64,000 nt of DNA from Pseudoclavibacter sp. Marseille-Q3772 (lineage in GTDB: Bacteria > Actinomycetota > Actinomycetes > Actinomycetales > Microbacteriaceae): assembly GCF_916618895.1 (NCBI RefSeq), contig NZ_OU745391.1, positions 1,488,001-1,552,000 on the forward strand, read 5' to 3'. A program made the translations under genes and the position numbers. The notes below the pieces were generated by a model. The model did not search any database, was not told the origin of the DNA, and worked only from the letters and a program-made list of their open reading frames with translations. Position 1 is the first letter of the stretch. Every line of letters begins with the position of its first letter. This document shows, in pieces, positions 26,392 to 34,774 of the stretch.

Positions 26392-26643
26392 ATGGCAACC
26401 AAAACGTTTGACGAACGCCTCGCCGATATGAAGGCCAACCGCGCCGAGAACAACATGGAGAGCGGTCTGTACCACGCCAACATCAACGTGCTGAACAAAG
26501 ACACATTGCAGGACGCGATGGACAACCCCGAGAACTACCCGAACCTCACCGTTCGCGTCTCGGGATACGCGGTGAACTTCGTGAAGCTCACCCGCGAACA
26601 GCAGCTTGACGTACTCAACCGCACCTTCCACCAGAACGCGTAA
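26392..26643 (+). CDS. grcA: Stand-alone glycyl-radical domain of pyruvate formate-lyase (GrcA/YfiD-like)
   Basis: 83 residues, starting 37 nt after pflB with AGGAG 8 nt upstream. It contains '[33 protein letters not shown]' with the predicted radical residue Gly58, and ends '[18 protein letters not shown]', which matches the C-terminus of E. coli PflB and the spare-part protein GrcA. In E. coli GrcA only repairs an oxygen-cleaved PflB that has its own radical domain. Here pflB lacks that domain, so this protein should be an obligate subunit. Co-transcribed with pflB and pflA. Confidence 0.9.
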   Translation: MATKTFDERLADMKANRAENNMESGLYHANINVLNKDTLQDAMDNPENYPNLTVRVSGYAVNFVKLTREQQLDVLNRTFHQNA

Positions 26644-26703
26644 CCGACCGCATCCGCGCGGCCTCGGAACACCCGGGGCCGCGACGGCCATCTTGGAGCG
26701 AAT

Positions 26704-27552
26704 GTGTCAGTAACGAACCTCACCGACTTGCAGCTTGCGCCCCGGCGAACCGGCGCCGGTACCCAGGGGCTCGACGAGGCCCACGACCTGGCGCACAGTG
26801 AGCGACTCGACGGAATCCGTCGTGGCGAGCTCGCCACCATCCACTCGTGGGAACTGGTCACCGCCGTCGACGGTCCAGGCACCCGCCTCACCATCTTCTT
26901 CTCCGGCTGCCCGCTGCGCTGCCTGTACTGCCACAACCCCGACACGATGCTTGCTCGCGACGGCCAAGACGTCGAGCTTGATACGCTGCTCGCGCGCATC
27001 AAGCGTTACCGCACCGTATTCAAGGCCAGCGGCGGCGGCATTACCCTCTCCGGTGGTGAAGTGCTCCAACAACCCCAGTTCGCCGCGAGGTTGCTGCACG
27101 AAACGAAACGGATGGGGATCCACACCACGATCGACACTTCCGGGTTCCTCGGGCGAAACGTCACCGACGAGATGCTGGAAGATATCGACCTGGTACTGCT
27201 CGATGTGAAGAGCGGTAATGAGGAGACCTACAACAAAGTGACCGGGCGCACGCTCGCTCCGACCATCGAATTCGGGGACCGGCTCGCTGCGAATGGCACC
27301 GAAATCTGGGGGCGTTTCGTGCTCGTTCCTGGGCTTACCGATGCCTACGAGAACGTAGAACAGGTGGCCGACATTATGGCGCGCTGGTCGAGCCTCAGCC
27401 GCGTCGAAGTGCTGCCCTTCCACCAGATGGGCGCTGACAAGTGGGAAGCTCTCGGTCGAACCTACGAACTCGCCGACACCAAACCTCCGTCACTGGAGTT
27501 ACTCGAACGCGCCCGCAACCAGTTCCGATCGCGCGGGCTCACCGTTTACTGA
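26704..27552 (+). CDS. pflA: Pyruvate formate-lyase activating enzyme (radical SAM)
   Basis: 282 residues, GTG start. The radical-SAM cluster motif CxxxCxxC is at Cys69, Cys73 and Cys76 ('FSGCPLRCLYCHNPDTM'), followed by 'GGGITLSGGEVLQQPQFAARLL' (SAM-binding GGE) and 'DTSGFLGR'. It installs the glycyl radical, here presumably on Gly58 of the separate domain protein. The N-terminal ~40 residues extend beyond the usual activase. The gene end overlaps the convergent transposase frame by 14 nt (27539-27552). Confidence 0.92.
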   Translation: MSVTNLTDLQLAPRRTGAGTQGLDEAHDLAHSERLDGIRRGELATIHSWELVTAVDGPGTRLTIFFSGCPLRCLYCHNPDTMLARDGQDVELDTLLARIKRYRTVFKASGGGITLSGGEVLQQPQFAARLLHETKRMGIHTTIDTSGFLGRNVTDEMLEDIDLVLLDVKSGNEETYNKVTGRTLAPTIEFGDRLAANGTEIWGRFVLVPGLTDAYENVEQVADIMARWSSLSRVEVLPFHQMGADKWEALGRTYELADTKPPSLELLERARNQFRSRGLTVY

Positions 27553-28605
27553 ATCCGGCGCATCCTGGATGGAGGGCGCGCGGCGCTGCGAATGGCACAG
27601 CCCGCCCGCGTACTAGCTCGCTGGTGTACTGATCGGGGACGTTGGTCAATCGTGAGAACGGCGGCTGGTTGCCGCAGGCCGTGTGGGGTCGGTGCTGGTT
27701 GTAGTAGTGCAGCCAGCAATCGAGCTCGCCGCGTCGTTCGGCCTCGCAGGTGTAGCAGCGGGCGTAGGCCCACCCATCGGCCAGGGTCCGATGGAATCTC
27801 TCGATCTTGCCGTTGGTCTGCGGCCGATACGGTCGCGTGCGCTTGTGCTTGATGCCGAGCTCGTGACAGGTATCCCGCCACAGGTGCGAGCGGTAGGCGC
27901 CGCCGTTGTCGGACAGCACCCGCTCGACGGTCACACCTTGCCGGTTGAACCACTCGACGGCCCGCACCAGCACGGCCGAGGCTGTCACGGCGGTTTCGTC
28001 GTCGTGGATCTCGGCGTAGGCGACGCGGGAGTGGTCGTCGATGACGGTGTGGACGTAGGCCTTGCCCATCAACGGGTCGTAGTGCTTGTTCCTGGGCTTG
28101 CCAGGTGTGGCCGCCCGGTTCTTCTCTCCTTGTCGGCGGCCGACGTAGCGCCAGCCTCCGCCGTCGGGGATGTTGCCGAGCTTCTTCACGTCGACGTGGA
28201 GCATCGCGCCGGGATGGTCGTGCTCAAAGCGTCGGACGGGTTCGCCCGTGGCGCGGTCGACGTGCGAGAGCCGGTTCAGGTGTGCGTCGGTCAAGATCCG
28301 GTGAACTGTCGACGGAGCGATCCCCAGCCTGCACGCGAGCTGCACGGGTCCTTCCCGCAGTCGGAGACGTAGCTGGATGCAGCGCTTCGTCGTCGCTGGA
28401 CTGCTCTTGTTGGGCGAGTGGTGCGGACGGGAGGAGCGGTCCTGTATCGACTCGCCGGCGCGGTACCGGTCGCCCAGCGCTTCACGGTCGGCCACGAGAC
28501 CTGGAATCGAGCGGCGACCTCGCTGATCGGCCAGCCCTCGTCAACGACGAGACGGGCGACGATCGGGCGGTGGCGTGGGGCGAGCGCGGCGTTGGCATGC
28601 GACAT
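27539..28605 (-). pseudogene. IS481-family transposase, frameshifted
   Basis: The N-terminal part from ATG 28605 ('MSHANAALAPRHRPIVARLVV...FQVSWPTVKRWA') is a helix-turn-helix domain. The remainder is in another frame ('DRYRAGESIQDRSSRPHHSPNKSS'), carrying the integrase core with DDE residues in 'HVDVKKLGNI', 'VLSDNGGAYRS' and 'RPYRPQTNGKIERFHRTL'. The break lies at about 28470-28475, where one G is missing from GCGGACCGG on the coding strand. Either an inactive copy or a one-base sequence error. The last ~20 residues ('FAAPRALHPGCAGFSKR') are unlike typical family C-termini. Confidence 0.85.
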
Positions 28606-28641
28606 GGCATTCCCTTCGGGTGCGGCCACCATCCCGAAGGG
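27539..28641 (-). mobile_element. IS481-family insertion sequence, ends not resolved
   Basis: Defined by the transposase and by a perfect 9-bp stem CCCTTCGGG / CCCGAAGGG (28612-28620 and 28633-28641) just upstream of the transposase start. I could not identify terminal inverted repeats or a target duplication with confidence. The element separates the pfl operon from the MerR/DUF2268 operon. Its downstream end abuts or invades the 3' end of pflA. Confidence 0.65.
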
Positions 28642-28647
28642 CGCTGA

Positions 28648-29412
28648 TCAGAGGTTTTGGGCGTAGTGGCGCAATGCATGGGCGGCAAAGTCTGCGGCTG
28701 CGGCTCCGCCGAACGCGGGGTGGAAGTCTGGGTTGGTGGCGTAGAGGTTGGCCATGCCGGTGAGCATGGCGCGGGTCTTGTTGAGGTCACCGGCGTTCTG
28801 TGGTGTGCCCGGGATCTGGGCGAACCACGAGGCATGGGTGGCTGCGTGTTGTTGGGCCTGGTCGCTGGACGGGGAGACACCGGATTGGTGGAGCTCGCCC
28901 CAGCCGGCCAGCAGTTGTTCAGCATCGGCTTGGAATTGGCGTTGCTGGGTGAGGTTCTTGGCGTGCCACCACCGATTGGATTGCTCGAACACGTCGCGGC
29001 CCCACTGCTCGGTGACCTCGGCCTCGTACCGGTCATTGAAGCCTTCGAGTATCATGTCCATCCGCGGCTGTAGGCCTTCGCGTCGCATCTGGAGCGTGTG
29101 TTCGACCGAGACGATGCGCCGCTCCAAGGCGTCTCGCTCGTGCTCGAGGTGTGCCAGGTGCTCCTCGAGTGCGGTGATCTCGTCGGCTGGGTTCGCGTCG
29201 GTCGACAGTGCCTCGCTGATGGCAGCCAAGCTCAGCCCCGCTTCACGCAGGAGCAGGATCCGTTGCAGGCGTGCCACCGCGGTGGGGCCGTAGTAGCGGT
29301 AGCCGTTCGCGCCGATCCGATCCGGAGTCAGCAGCTCGATCTGGTGGTAATGCCGCAGCGTCCGGCCACTCACACCAGCACGGTCAGCGAGTTCCTGGAC
29401 AGTCCACTCCAC
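28648..29412 (-). CDS. MerR family regulator with TipAS-type C-terminal domain
   Basis: 254 residues. N-terminal 'WTVQELADRAGVSGRTLRHYHQIELLTPDRI...YRYYGPTAVARLQRILLLREAGLSL' is the MerR winged helix plus coiled coil. The C-terminal ~110 residues ('DMILEGFNDRYEAEVTEQWG', 'HASWFAQIP', 'FHPAFGGAAAADFAAHALRHYA') match the TipAS antibiotic-binding domain, which traps thiopeptide-like or other ligands. GTG 29412 is chosen because AGGAGG lies 9 nt upstream; the GTG at 29418 would be only 3 nt away. It follows the DUF2268 gene by 16 nt. Confidence 0.88.
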   Translation of the reverse strand: MEWTVQELADRAGVSGRTLRHYHQIELLTPDRIGANGYRYYGPTAVARLQRILLLREAGLSLAAISEALSTDANPADEITALEEHLAHLEHERDALERRIVSVEHTLQMRREGLQPRMDMILEGFNDRYEAEVTEQWGRDVFEQSNRWWHAKNLTQQRQFQADAEQLLAGWGELHQSGVSPSSDQAQQHAATHASWFAQIPGTPQNAGDLNKTRAMLTGMANLYATNPDFHPAFGGAAAADFAAHALRHYAQNL

Positions 29413-29428
29413 GCGCACGGCCCTCCTG

Positions 29429-30334
29429 TCAGCGAGTTGGCATTTCCAGACCCAACTGTGGCAGGGCCACCGCCAAGATCTCGGCGGCCGGCGTGGCCAC
29501 CGCCGAGGCTGCCGACTGCCCAGTGACATCCAGGTAGGCCGTGGCGATCCGGCCTCCCGCTGCGTAACCAGCCCCGGTGGGAACTCCGACTGGTGTCGCG
29601 CCGAACAGGCGAGCGCTCGCGTCGCCCAACACCCACGCCGCGAAGTCCTGCATTCCGGTCACGTCGAGCCCCTCACTGACGCGGCGCAGCACGGCGTCGC
29701 TGGTGCGGGTCTCCTGGCTGACGAAGTGTGTGAAGCCCTGCTGGCCCACAACGTCCACCGCGAAGAGGTCCGCGAGGCCTTCGGCGACCACATGTTCGCC
29801 GACGGTGACCGTCTGTGGATTCCAGACCACACCGCCGGGCGAGTAGCGCACGTTGTGGTGCAGCTCGTGCAGGGCAATGCCTTCCAGACGATCCAGCACC
29901 TCGTCGGTCGGCCAGATCGTGATGGCGATGTAGCCGCTGATCCCGCCGAAGGCCGACAGGCCGCGGATCTCGTTCGTGAAGTACTTGTTCGTGGGGTCGC
30001 CGAGCACGAGCAGCACGGTAAGATCGGGCAGCGTCAGTGTCGGATTCTCCGAGCCCAGATTCCGTAGCCCCGTGTCGAGCGCTAGCTCGATACGGCCCCA
30101 CGCATCGGCTCGCTCCAAGGTGTCGATTGCACCCAGGATCGCTTCCTTCGCGGCATCGGGTCCGAACCCGAAGTTCTGGGCGTGGACTTCGGCCAAGTCC
30201 GGCCCACCGGGGATGAAGAAGTACATCCCAGCCATCGGCTGCCAGAGTCTGCGAGCTGCATTCTGCCAGTCCTCCGGAGCACTGTTCACCATCGCCCGCA
30301 TCCGGGCTGCACTGTCGATCATCGTCACCGTCAT
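29429..30334 (-). CDS. DUF2268-type putative zinc peptidase
   Basis: 301 residues. A zinc-peptidase motif HELHH (residues 156-160, 'GIALHELHHNVRYSPGG') with a downstream glutamate in 'HVVAEGLADLFAVDVVG' matches DUF2268, predicted Zn-dependent proteases. No signal peptide, so it acts in the cytoplasm. Start ATG 30334 is 7 nt after the -10 box, so the transcript is probably leaderless; ATG 30352 would lie inside the promoter. It shares an operon with the TipAS-type MerR regulator, suggesting a ligand-induced response. Confidence 0.78.
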   Translation of the reverse strand: MTVTMIDSAARMRAMVNSAPEDWQNAARRLWQPMAGMYFFIPGGPDLAEVHAQNFGFGPDAAKEAILGAIDTLERADAWGRIELALDTGLRNLGSENPTLTLPDLTVLLVLGDPTNKYFTNEIRGLSAFGGISGYIAITIWPTDEVLDRLEGIALHELHHNVRYSPGGVVWNPQTVTVGEHVVAEGLADLFAVDVVGQQGFTHFVSQETRTSDAVLRRVSEGLDVTGMQDFAAWVLGDASARLFGATPVGVPTGAGYAAGGRIATAYLDVTGQSAASAVATPAAEILAVALPQLGLEMPTR

Positions 30335-30341
30335 GCCAGCG

Positions 30342-30372
30342 ATACTAAACATTGACGTTGCGTCAAGGTCAA
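30342..30372 (-). promoter_or_regulatory. MerR-type promoter/operator of the DUF2268-merR operon
   Basis: Minus strand: -35 TTGACC (30367-30372), a 19-bp spacer, -10 TAGTAT (30342-30347). The spacer holds the perfect dyad TTGACG-CAA-CGTCAA (30352-30366). Spacing and dyad position are those of MerR-activated promoters. The regulator in the same operon is the obvious ligand, giving autoregulation. Confidence 0.8.
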
Positions 30373-30407
30373 CCCCGACGGTCAATCAACGTCCCCGGTC
30401 AGTACAG

Positions 30408-30857
30408 CTAGGAGGATGCGCGCTCGGCCAGTGTGAACCGGCGCGAGGTTGCGACCAGAAAAGCGATTAACAACAGAATCAGTGCGCCGTCGGCTGCGAT
30501 GTATAGCAGGTGCAGAGAACTGCCACCCTCGCTGGTTCCGGCGATGACCGCATCCGTTGTCGCCTGCATGATCGGGCGAATCACAAGCGCTTTGGCGGCG
30601 AGCGTGGCAACAATGCCCGCTGCTAGCCACTGCTGCCCGCGAGTGCGGCCACCAACGATCAGCGAAATAACGAGAACAAGCGCGATCACCGCTTCGGCAA
30701 TGTTCATCGCACCGAACACGAGTCGCCCAATGCCAAGACCGAGCGGAATCGTGATCCCGGGCGCTTGAAACTTCAGCGGCGCCTCGATCAACGAGATGCC
30801 GAGGATCAGCCCGAGCCACAGGCTCGGGAGCACGAATTGCAGAATACGAGAGTTCAT
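30408..30857 (-). CDS. Small polytopic membrane protein, unknown function
   Basis: 149 residues with four hydrophobic segments (about 5-25, 42-65, 72-92, 118-138). 'LWLGLILGISLIEAPLKFQAPGI' at the N-terminus resembles the TMEM205/DUF4149-like pattern of small membrane proteins; no enzymatic motif. Overlaps the upstream 50-residue gene by 4 nt, so the two are coupled. Confidence 0.65.
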   Translation of the reverse strand: MNSRILQFVLPSLWLGLILGISLIEAPLKFQAPGITIPLGLGIGRLVFGAMNIAEAVIALVLVISLIVGGRTRGQQWLAAGIVATLAAKALVIRPIMQATTDAVIAGTSEGGSSLHLLYIAADGALILLLIAFLVATSRRFTLAERASS

Positions 30858-31006
30858 TTCAGCCGGTTTCGCTTGAGCGTGCGCCACACCATAGCGCCGA
30901 ATAGTGCTGCGACCAGCACTGCGCCGATTACGACTACGGCGGGATGCATTCCCGAAGCCGCGTCAGCGGTTTCGGTCAGGATGCGGGTCAGGGCTGGACT
31001 TGTCAC
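30854..31006 (-). CDS. 50-residue single-pass membrane protein
   Basis: From GTG 31006: 'VTSPALTRILTETADAASGMHP' then one hydrophobic helix ('AVVVIGAVLVAALFGAMVW') and a basic tail 'RTLKRNRLK' that predicts an outside-in orientation. Its stop overlaps the start of the next membrane protein (30854-30857). Unknown function. Divergent from the MaoC pair. Confidence 0.6.
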   Translation of the reverse strand: MTSPALTRILTETADAASGMHPAVVVIGAVLVAALFGAMVWRTLKRNRLK

Positions 31007-31109
31007 GCGCCTATTCTCCCACGCATCGCGGCCCGCTACCGCATGTTCGCGAAGAGCGCTCGCATCTAGCAACCAGCCACATCCACCGCGGAAACCATAG
31101 ACTGGCCGG

Positions 31110-31586
31110 GTGACCGAACAACACGAACCCACTACACCAGCTGGGGTGACGCAAGCAATCGTTGGCCGCACCTTCACGCTGCCACACAGCTATCTCGTCG
31201 GACGCGAGCACGTACGCGACTTTGCGCACGCCGTGTTCGCAACCAACCCCATCCACACCGACCTCGACGCTGCCCGTGCCGCAGGCTATGTCGACCTCGT
31301 CGCGCCCACCACCTACCTTGCCGTGCTGCAGCACCGAGTATTGGACGAACTACTGCGCGACCCACAGTTCAACGTCGAGCTGAAGAACATCGTGCACGGT
31401 GACCAGCGATTCACCTTTACCCGGCCCGTCGTCGCCGGTGACGAACTCACCGCCGAACTTGCAGTCAGCAAGGTGCGCGCGCTCGGCAGCAACGCCATGG
31501 TGCAGGCAACCACGACCTTCACCGACGCTGCCGGTGACACCGTCGCAACCACGAACGCCACGCTTGTCGTCGGGGGAGGGAACTAA
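31110..31586 (+). CDS. MaoC-type dehydratase subunit, FAS1-like N-domain
   Basis: 158 residues, GTG start. Hotdog-fold protein with 'FTLPHSYLVGREHVRDFAHAVFATNPIHTD' and 'APTTYLAVLQHRVLDELL', typical of the HadA/HadC-like non-catalytic subunit of (3R)-hydroxyacyl dehydratases. Followed after 2 nt by the catalytic MaoC partner. In Mycobacterium such pairs dehydrate fatty-acid intermediates; in Microbacteriaceae this pair sits before murB and its substrate is not established. Confidence 0.82.
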   Translation: MTEQHEPTTPAGVTQAIVGRTFTLPHSYLVGREHVRDFAHAVFATNPIHTDLDAARAAGYVDLVAPTTYLAVLQHRVLDELLRDPQFNVELKNIVHGDQRFTFTRPVVAGDELTAELAVSKVRALGSNAMVQATTTFTDAAGDTVATTNATLVVGGGN

Positions 31587-31588
31587 CT

Positions 31589-32029
31589 GTGACTACGACC
31601 TCTACACCTCTGGACCTCATCGGCGCCGAGACCGGCACCCCGGTCGCATCCACCACCCTGCACTTCGCGCGCGAATCGTTGGTTCGCTACGCGGGTGCAT
31701 CCGGCGACTACAACCCCATCCACTACCGCGACGATATTGCTGAAGAAGTTGGCCTGCCCGGTGTTCTGGCACACGGCATGCTCACCATGGGAGCAGCAAT
31801 TCAGCCGGTTATTGAGGCGCTCGGTGACCCCGGTCGCGTCGTCGACTACCAGGTGCGGTTCACTAGGCCGGTGCTTGTTGACCCGAACCGCGGCGCGGAC
31901 GTCCACGTTGAAGCTGTGGTGGGCGCGGCCGCGGGCGACGATGGCATCGGACGTATCGACCTCACCGTAGCCTTTGACGAACGCACCGTGTTAGCTAAGG
32001 CACAGGTACGAGCACGGTTCGCAGTATGA
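31589..32029 (+). CDS. MaoC-type (3R)-hydroxyacyl dehydratase, catalytic subunit
   Basis: 146 residues, GTG start. Hydratase-2 motif 'YAGASGDYNPIHYRDDIAEEVGLPGVLAHGMLTMG' carries the catalytic Asp (D in GDYN) and His (NPIH). Together with the preceding subunit it should form a heterodimeric dehydratase. Its TGA overlaps the ATG of murB (ATGA). Confidence 0.88.
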   Translation: MTTTSTPLDLIGAETGTPVASTTLHFARESLVRYAGASGDYNPIHYRDDIAEEVGLPGVLAHGMLTMGAAIQPVIEALGDPGRVVDYQVRFTRPVLVDPNRGADVHVEAVVGAAAGDDGIGRIDLTVAFDERTVLAKAQVRARFAV

Positions 32030-33069
32030 CCACGTTCGCCGAGCTCACCACCACCGCAGTGTCCGCTGCGCCGGCAGAGTTGATCGCGCCCACCTCCCGC
32101 GCGCAGCTCGCCGACGCCTACTTTCGGCTGGTAGAGGAGGAGCAGTCGTTCCTGGTCATCGCCGGCGGCTCGAACACCATCGTCAGTGATGACGGTTTCG
32201 ATGGGCCGGTACTCCACGTGGTTACCCGCGGCGTTGAATGGGACAACGCCGGTGAACGGGTACTGGTTCGCGCGGATGCGGGGGAGTCGTGGAGTGCGCT
32301 CGTGGATGATAGCGTCTCCCGCGGGTATTCCGGTATCGAAGCGCTCGCGGGTATCCCGGGCTCCGTTGGTGCCGCCCCCGTGCAGAATATTGGCGCTTAC
32401 GGGCAGGAACTGGCCGATGTGCTCGTGCGGATCGAGCTCGCGAATGGTGACACTGGCGAGATCGAGTGGCTCGACGCATCCGAACTCGGTCTCGGGTACC
32501 GCACCTCAACGCTGAAACGAGGTGAACACCGTGGGCTCGTGCTGCGAGTTGAGCTTGCTCTACAGCCCGGTGGTGACGGGGCGCAGGTGCGTTATGAGCA
32601 GCTCGCGCGGGCATTGCAGGTTCCGCTCGGGGAGGCTGTGTCTGCGCAGAAACAGCGCGAGGCCGTGCTGTCGCTGCGTGCATCCAAGGGGATGGTGCTG
32701 GATGCGAACGACCCCGATACGCGTTCCAGCGGTTCGTTTTTTATGAACCCGATCGTGCCGGCAGAAAGCGTTGCCGATAGTATTCCTGCCGATGCGCCCC
32801 GATTTGCTGCGGGTGTTGATGAGAACGGGCGGGAGCTCGTGAAGCTATCGGCAGCGTGGCTGATCGATCATGCCGGAGTCCACAAGGGGTTTTCGTTACC
32901 GGGAAGCCGGGCCGCCGTATCGTCAAAGCACACGCTCGCGCTGACTAACCGCGGTGGCGCCAGCGCCGAAGAGATTGCTGCGCTTGCGCGCTATGTGCAG
33001 GTACGCGTGCAACAGGAATTCGGGGTGGCGCTCGTACCGGAACCGAACCTTATTGGAATCGAACTGTAG
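32026..33069 (+). CDS. murB: UDP-N-acetylenolpyruvoylglucosamine reductase
   Basis: 347 residues. MurB reduces UDP-GlcNAc-enolpyruvate to UDP-MurNAc, a committed step of peptidoglycan synthesis. FAD-binding PCMH motif 'FLVIAGGSNTIVSDDGFDG', 'GIEALAGIPGSVGAAPVQNIGAYGQELADVL', catalytic Ser in 'SSGSFFMNPIV' and Glu near the C-terminal 'FGVALVPEPNLIG' are all present (type I MurB layout). Translationally coupled to the upstream MaoC gene. Confidence 0.95.
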   Translation: MTTFAELTTTAVSAAPAELIAPTSRAQLADAYFRLVEEEQSFLVIAGGSNTIVSDDGFDGPVLHVVTRGVEWDNAGERVLVRADAGESWSALVDDSVSRGYSGIEALAGIPGSVGAAPVQNIGAYGQELADVLVRIELANGDTGEIEWLDASELGLGYRTSTLKRGEHRGLVLRVELALQPGGDGAQVRYEQLARALQVPLGEAVSAQKQREAVLSLRASKGMVLDANDPDTRSSGSFFMNPIVPAESVADSIPADAPRFAAGVDENGRELVKLSAAWLIDHAGVHKGFSLPGSRAAVSSKHTLALTNRGGASAEEIAALARYVQVRVQQEFGVALVPEPNLIGIEL

Positions 33070-33077
33070 GGACTGTT

Positions 33078-33881
33078 GTGACTGCATCCTCGCGCCGCTT
33101 TGATCCGCCAGCCCCGGTGTACGGCTTTGATGGTACGCGTCTAGATCGTCGAGGTGCGGATGCGGGTGGCAGCGTCGAGGACGTCGAGGTCGTGCCGGCT
33201 CGGTCGCGCGCCGGCACGCTCTGGCTCTTTGGGCTCGCGGCGTTGGTCGTTGTGGGACTCATTGCCGCGGTTGTGATTACCAGTGGTGTGCAGGTGGAAC
33301 CTGTGGCGGGTGAACGTGCGCCGGCGCCGGCTACCAGCGCAGATCCCGAGGGGTCCGGGCAATTATTCGATGTGCCCACCTCAACGAATTCGCCGATGAC
33401 CGTAAAGCCGGGGGATACGGTGCCGATCACCGTTGACGCCGTGTTCTCACAGGGGCTAACGCTCGTGCCGCCCAAGTTAGGGGACTGGCAGGAGGTGACG
33501 GCATCGAACCGGCCAGACCAGTTTTCAGCCCGCAAGAACGGTATGCAGATCGTAGTTTGGCAGACCAGCGTCTTCGATTCGGGGCAGAGCGATGAGGCCC
33601 TTTCGGTCGCGCAGCTCAATCGGCTGGCAGACGAATGCGGTGGCGATGTCGGCGGGGTATCGGATCCGGAGCCGTACATGCTGAAGGGTAAGGACGGGAC
33701 GAATCTCGAGCTATTGCGTGTGCGCGCCGATGATTGCGAGGGGGCCTCGATCTGGCTGCTAACCCGCGCTATGCCGAAGACCGGCACGCGCATTTATATT
33801 CTGCTGGGTTCCTACAAAAACATTGAGCAGGCCGATGAACTCCAGGCGAAGCTGCGCGAGGTGACGTTCACTTCGCCGTAG
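33078..33881 (+). CDS. Single-pass membrane protein with extracytoplasmic domain, unknown
   Basis: 267 residues, GTG 8 nt after murB. An N-terminal cytoplasmic stretch of ~50 residues, one membrane helix ('LWLFGLAALVVVGLIAAVVI', about 50-70), a Pro/Ala-rich linker, then a ~170-residue exported domain with two cysteines ('LADECGGDVGG', 'RADDCEGASIW'). No recognised family. Its position after murB suggests a cell-envelope role (inference). Confidence 0.65.
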   Translation: MTASSRRFDPPAPVYGFDGTRLDRRGADAGGSVEDVEVVPARSRAGTLWLFGLAALVVVGLIAAVVITSGVQVEPVAGERAPAPATSADPEGSGQLFDVPTSTNSPMTVKPGDTVPITVDAVFSQGLTLVPPKLGDWQEVTASNRPDQFSARKNGMQIVVWQTSVFDSGQSDEALSVAQLNRLADECGGDVGGVSDPEPYMLKGKDGTNLELLRVRADDCEGASIWLLTRAMPKTGTRIYILLGSYKNIEQADELQAKLREVTFTSP

Positions 33882-33973
33882 CTGTCGGTTTTTGCCTGCA
33901 CGCTACCTGCTGCGATGCGGTCTCGCATGCCCCCGCGCCTCTGTGAGCAACCGCATGCGACCGGGCACGGACC

Positions 33974-34774
33974 CTAGGGTTTGATGAGGTGGACGTCGAC
34001 TTCATAGAGCTGGAATTGTTGGCTGGTTGTTGTTGCGGTGATGTCGCCGGTGACGGGGATGGTGTTGCCGTTGGCGTGGACTGTTGCTTGGTAGTGCACG
34101 GTTGCGGATGCGGTGATTTGGGTTTTTGTGGTGTAGCGGTGGCTGGTGTGGGTGTCGGTGAGTTCTGGTAGGCCGAGGTCGTGCCAGGATCCGCCGGGTT
34201 CGTGTGCGGTTTGGGTGGTGCCGTCGCCGTAGTGGTAGTCCGTGGTGGTTGGGGTGAAGGTGACGGTGACTTGGTGGCCGAGGACGGTTGCGTTGATGGT
34301 GTGTTCTTGGGCGGTGGTCCAGAAGTTTGTTGGTCGGCCGATGATTGCCCAGCCGTTTGGTTCCATGTGCAGGGTGGCGGGTTGTGGGGTGATGTTGGCG
34401 AGGGCGCTGCGTTGGATGCGGTCGGGTAGTGGGGGTGGGTTGTGTTCGTTGGGTGCTGGTGCGGGTCGGTGGATTCTGCCGAGGCAGCGTTGGATGTTGT
34501 TGCCGATGAGTGCTTCGCAGTGGGAGTTCGGGTTTGCGGGGTTTGCGTCGGTGGTGTCGGTGTTGTTGTTGGTGTAGGTGTCGGGGTCGGGGGATGTGTT
34601 GTCGGTGTCGGATTCTTCGGTGACTTCGACTTCAACCGACCCACCGGAATTGGAAGCACACGCTCCGAAGAGGAGACCGCCGGTTTCACATTCACTTGCA
34701 GACGATGACCGGTAATCGAGTGGAGGTAGAGCTAAGGACGTCAGAGTGAGGAGCAGAGCGAGGGGTCTTCCCAC
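33974..34774 (-). CDS. Secreted protein of unknown function
   Basis: 266 residues. Hydrophobic N-terminus ('RPLALLLTLTSLALPPL') consistent with a signal peptide, then a Thr/Asp/Asn-rich linker ('DTDNTSPDPDTYTNNNTDTTDANP') and a beta-rich Thr/His-rich domain with 'GGSWHDLGLPELTDTHTSHRYTTKTQI'. Codon use (runs of ACC/CAC) differs from neighbouring housekeeping genes. The start overlaps the 3' end of the upstream lipoprotein gene by 34 nt. Function unknown. Confidence 0.65.
   Translation of the reverse strand: MGRPLALLLTLTSLALPPLDYRSSSASECETGGLLFGACASNSGGSVEVEVTEESDTDNTSPDPDTYTNNNTDTTDANPANPNSHCEALIGNNIQRCLGRIHRPAPAPNEHNPPPLPDRIQRSALANITPQPATLHMEPNGWAIIGRPTNFWTTAQEHTINATVLGHQVTVTFTPTTTDYHYGDGTTQTAHEPGGSWHDLGLPELTDTHTSHRYTTKTQITASATVHYQATVHANGNTIPVTGDITATTTSQQFQLYEVDVHLIKP

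Noticed and set aside
27539..28641. Defined terminal inverted repeats of the IS481 element
   Set aside because: I could not find a matching pair at both ends; the 9-bp hairpin at 28612-28641 is one-sided.
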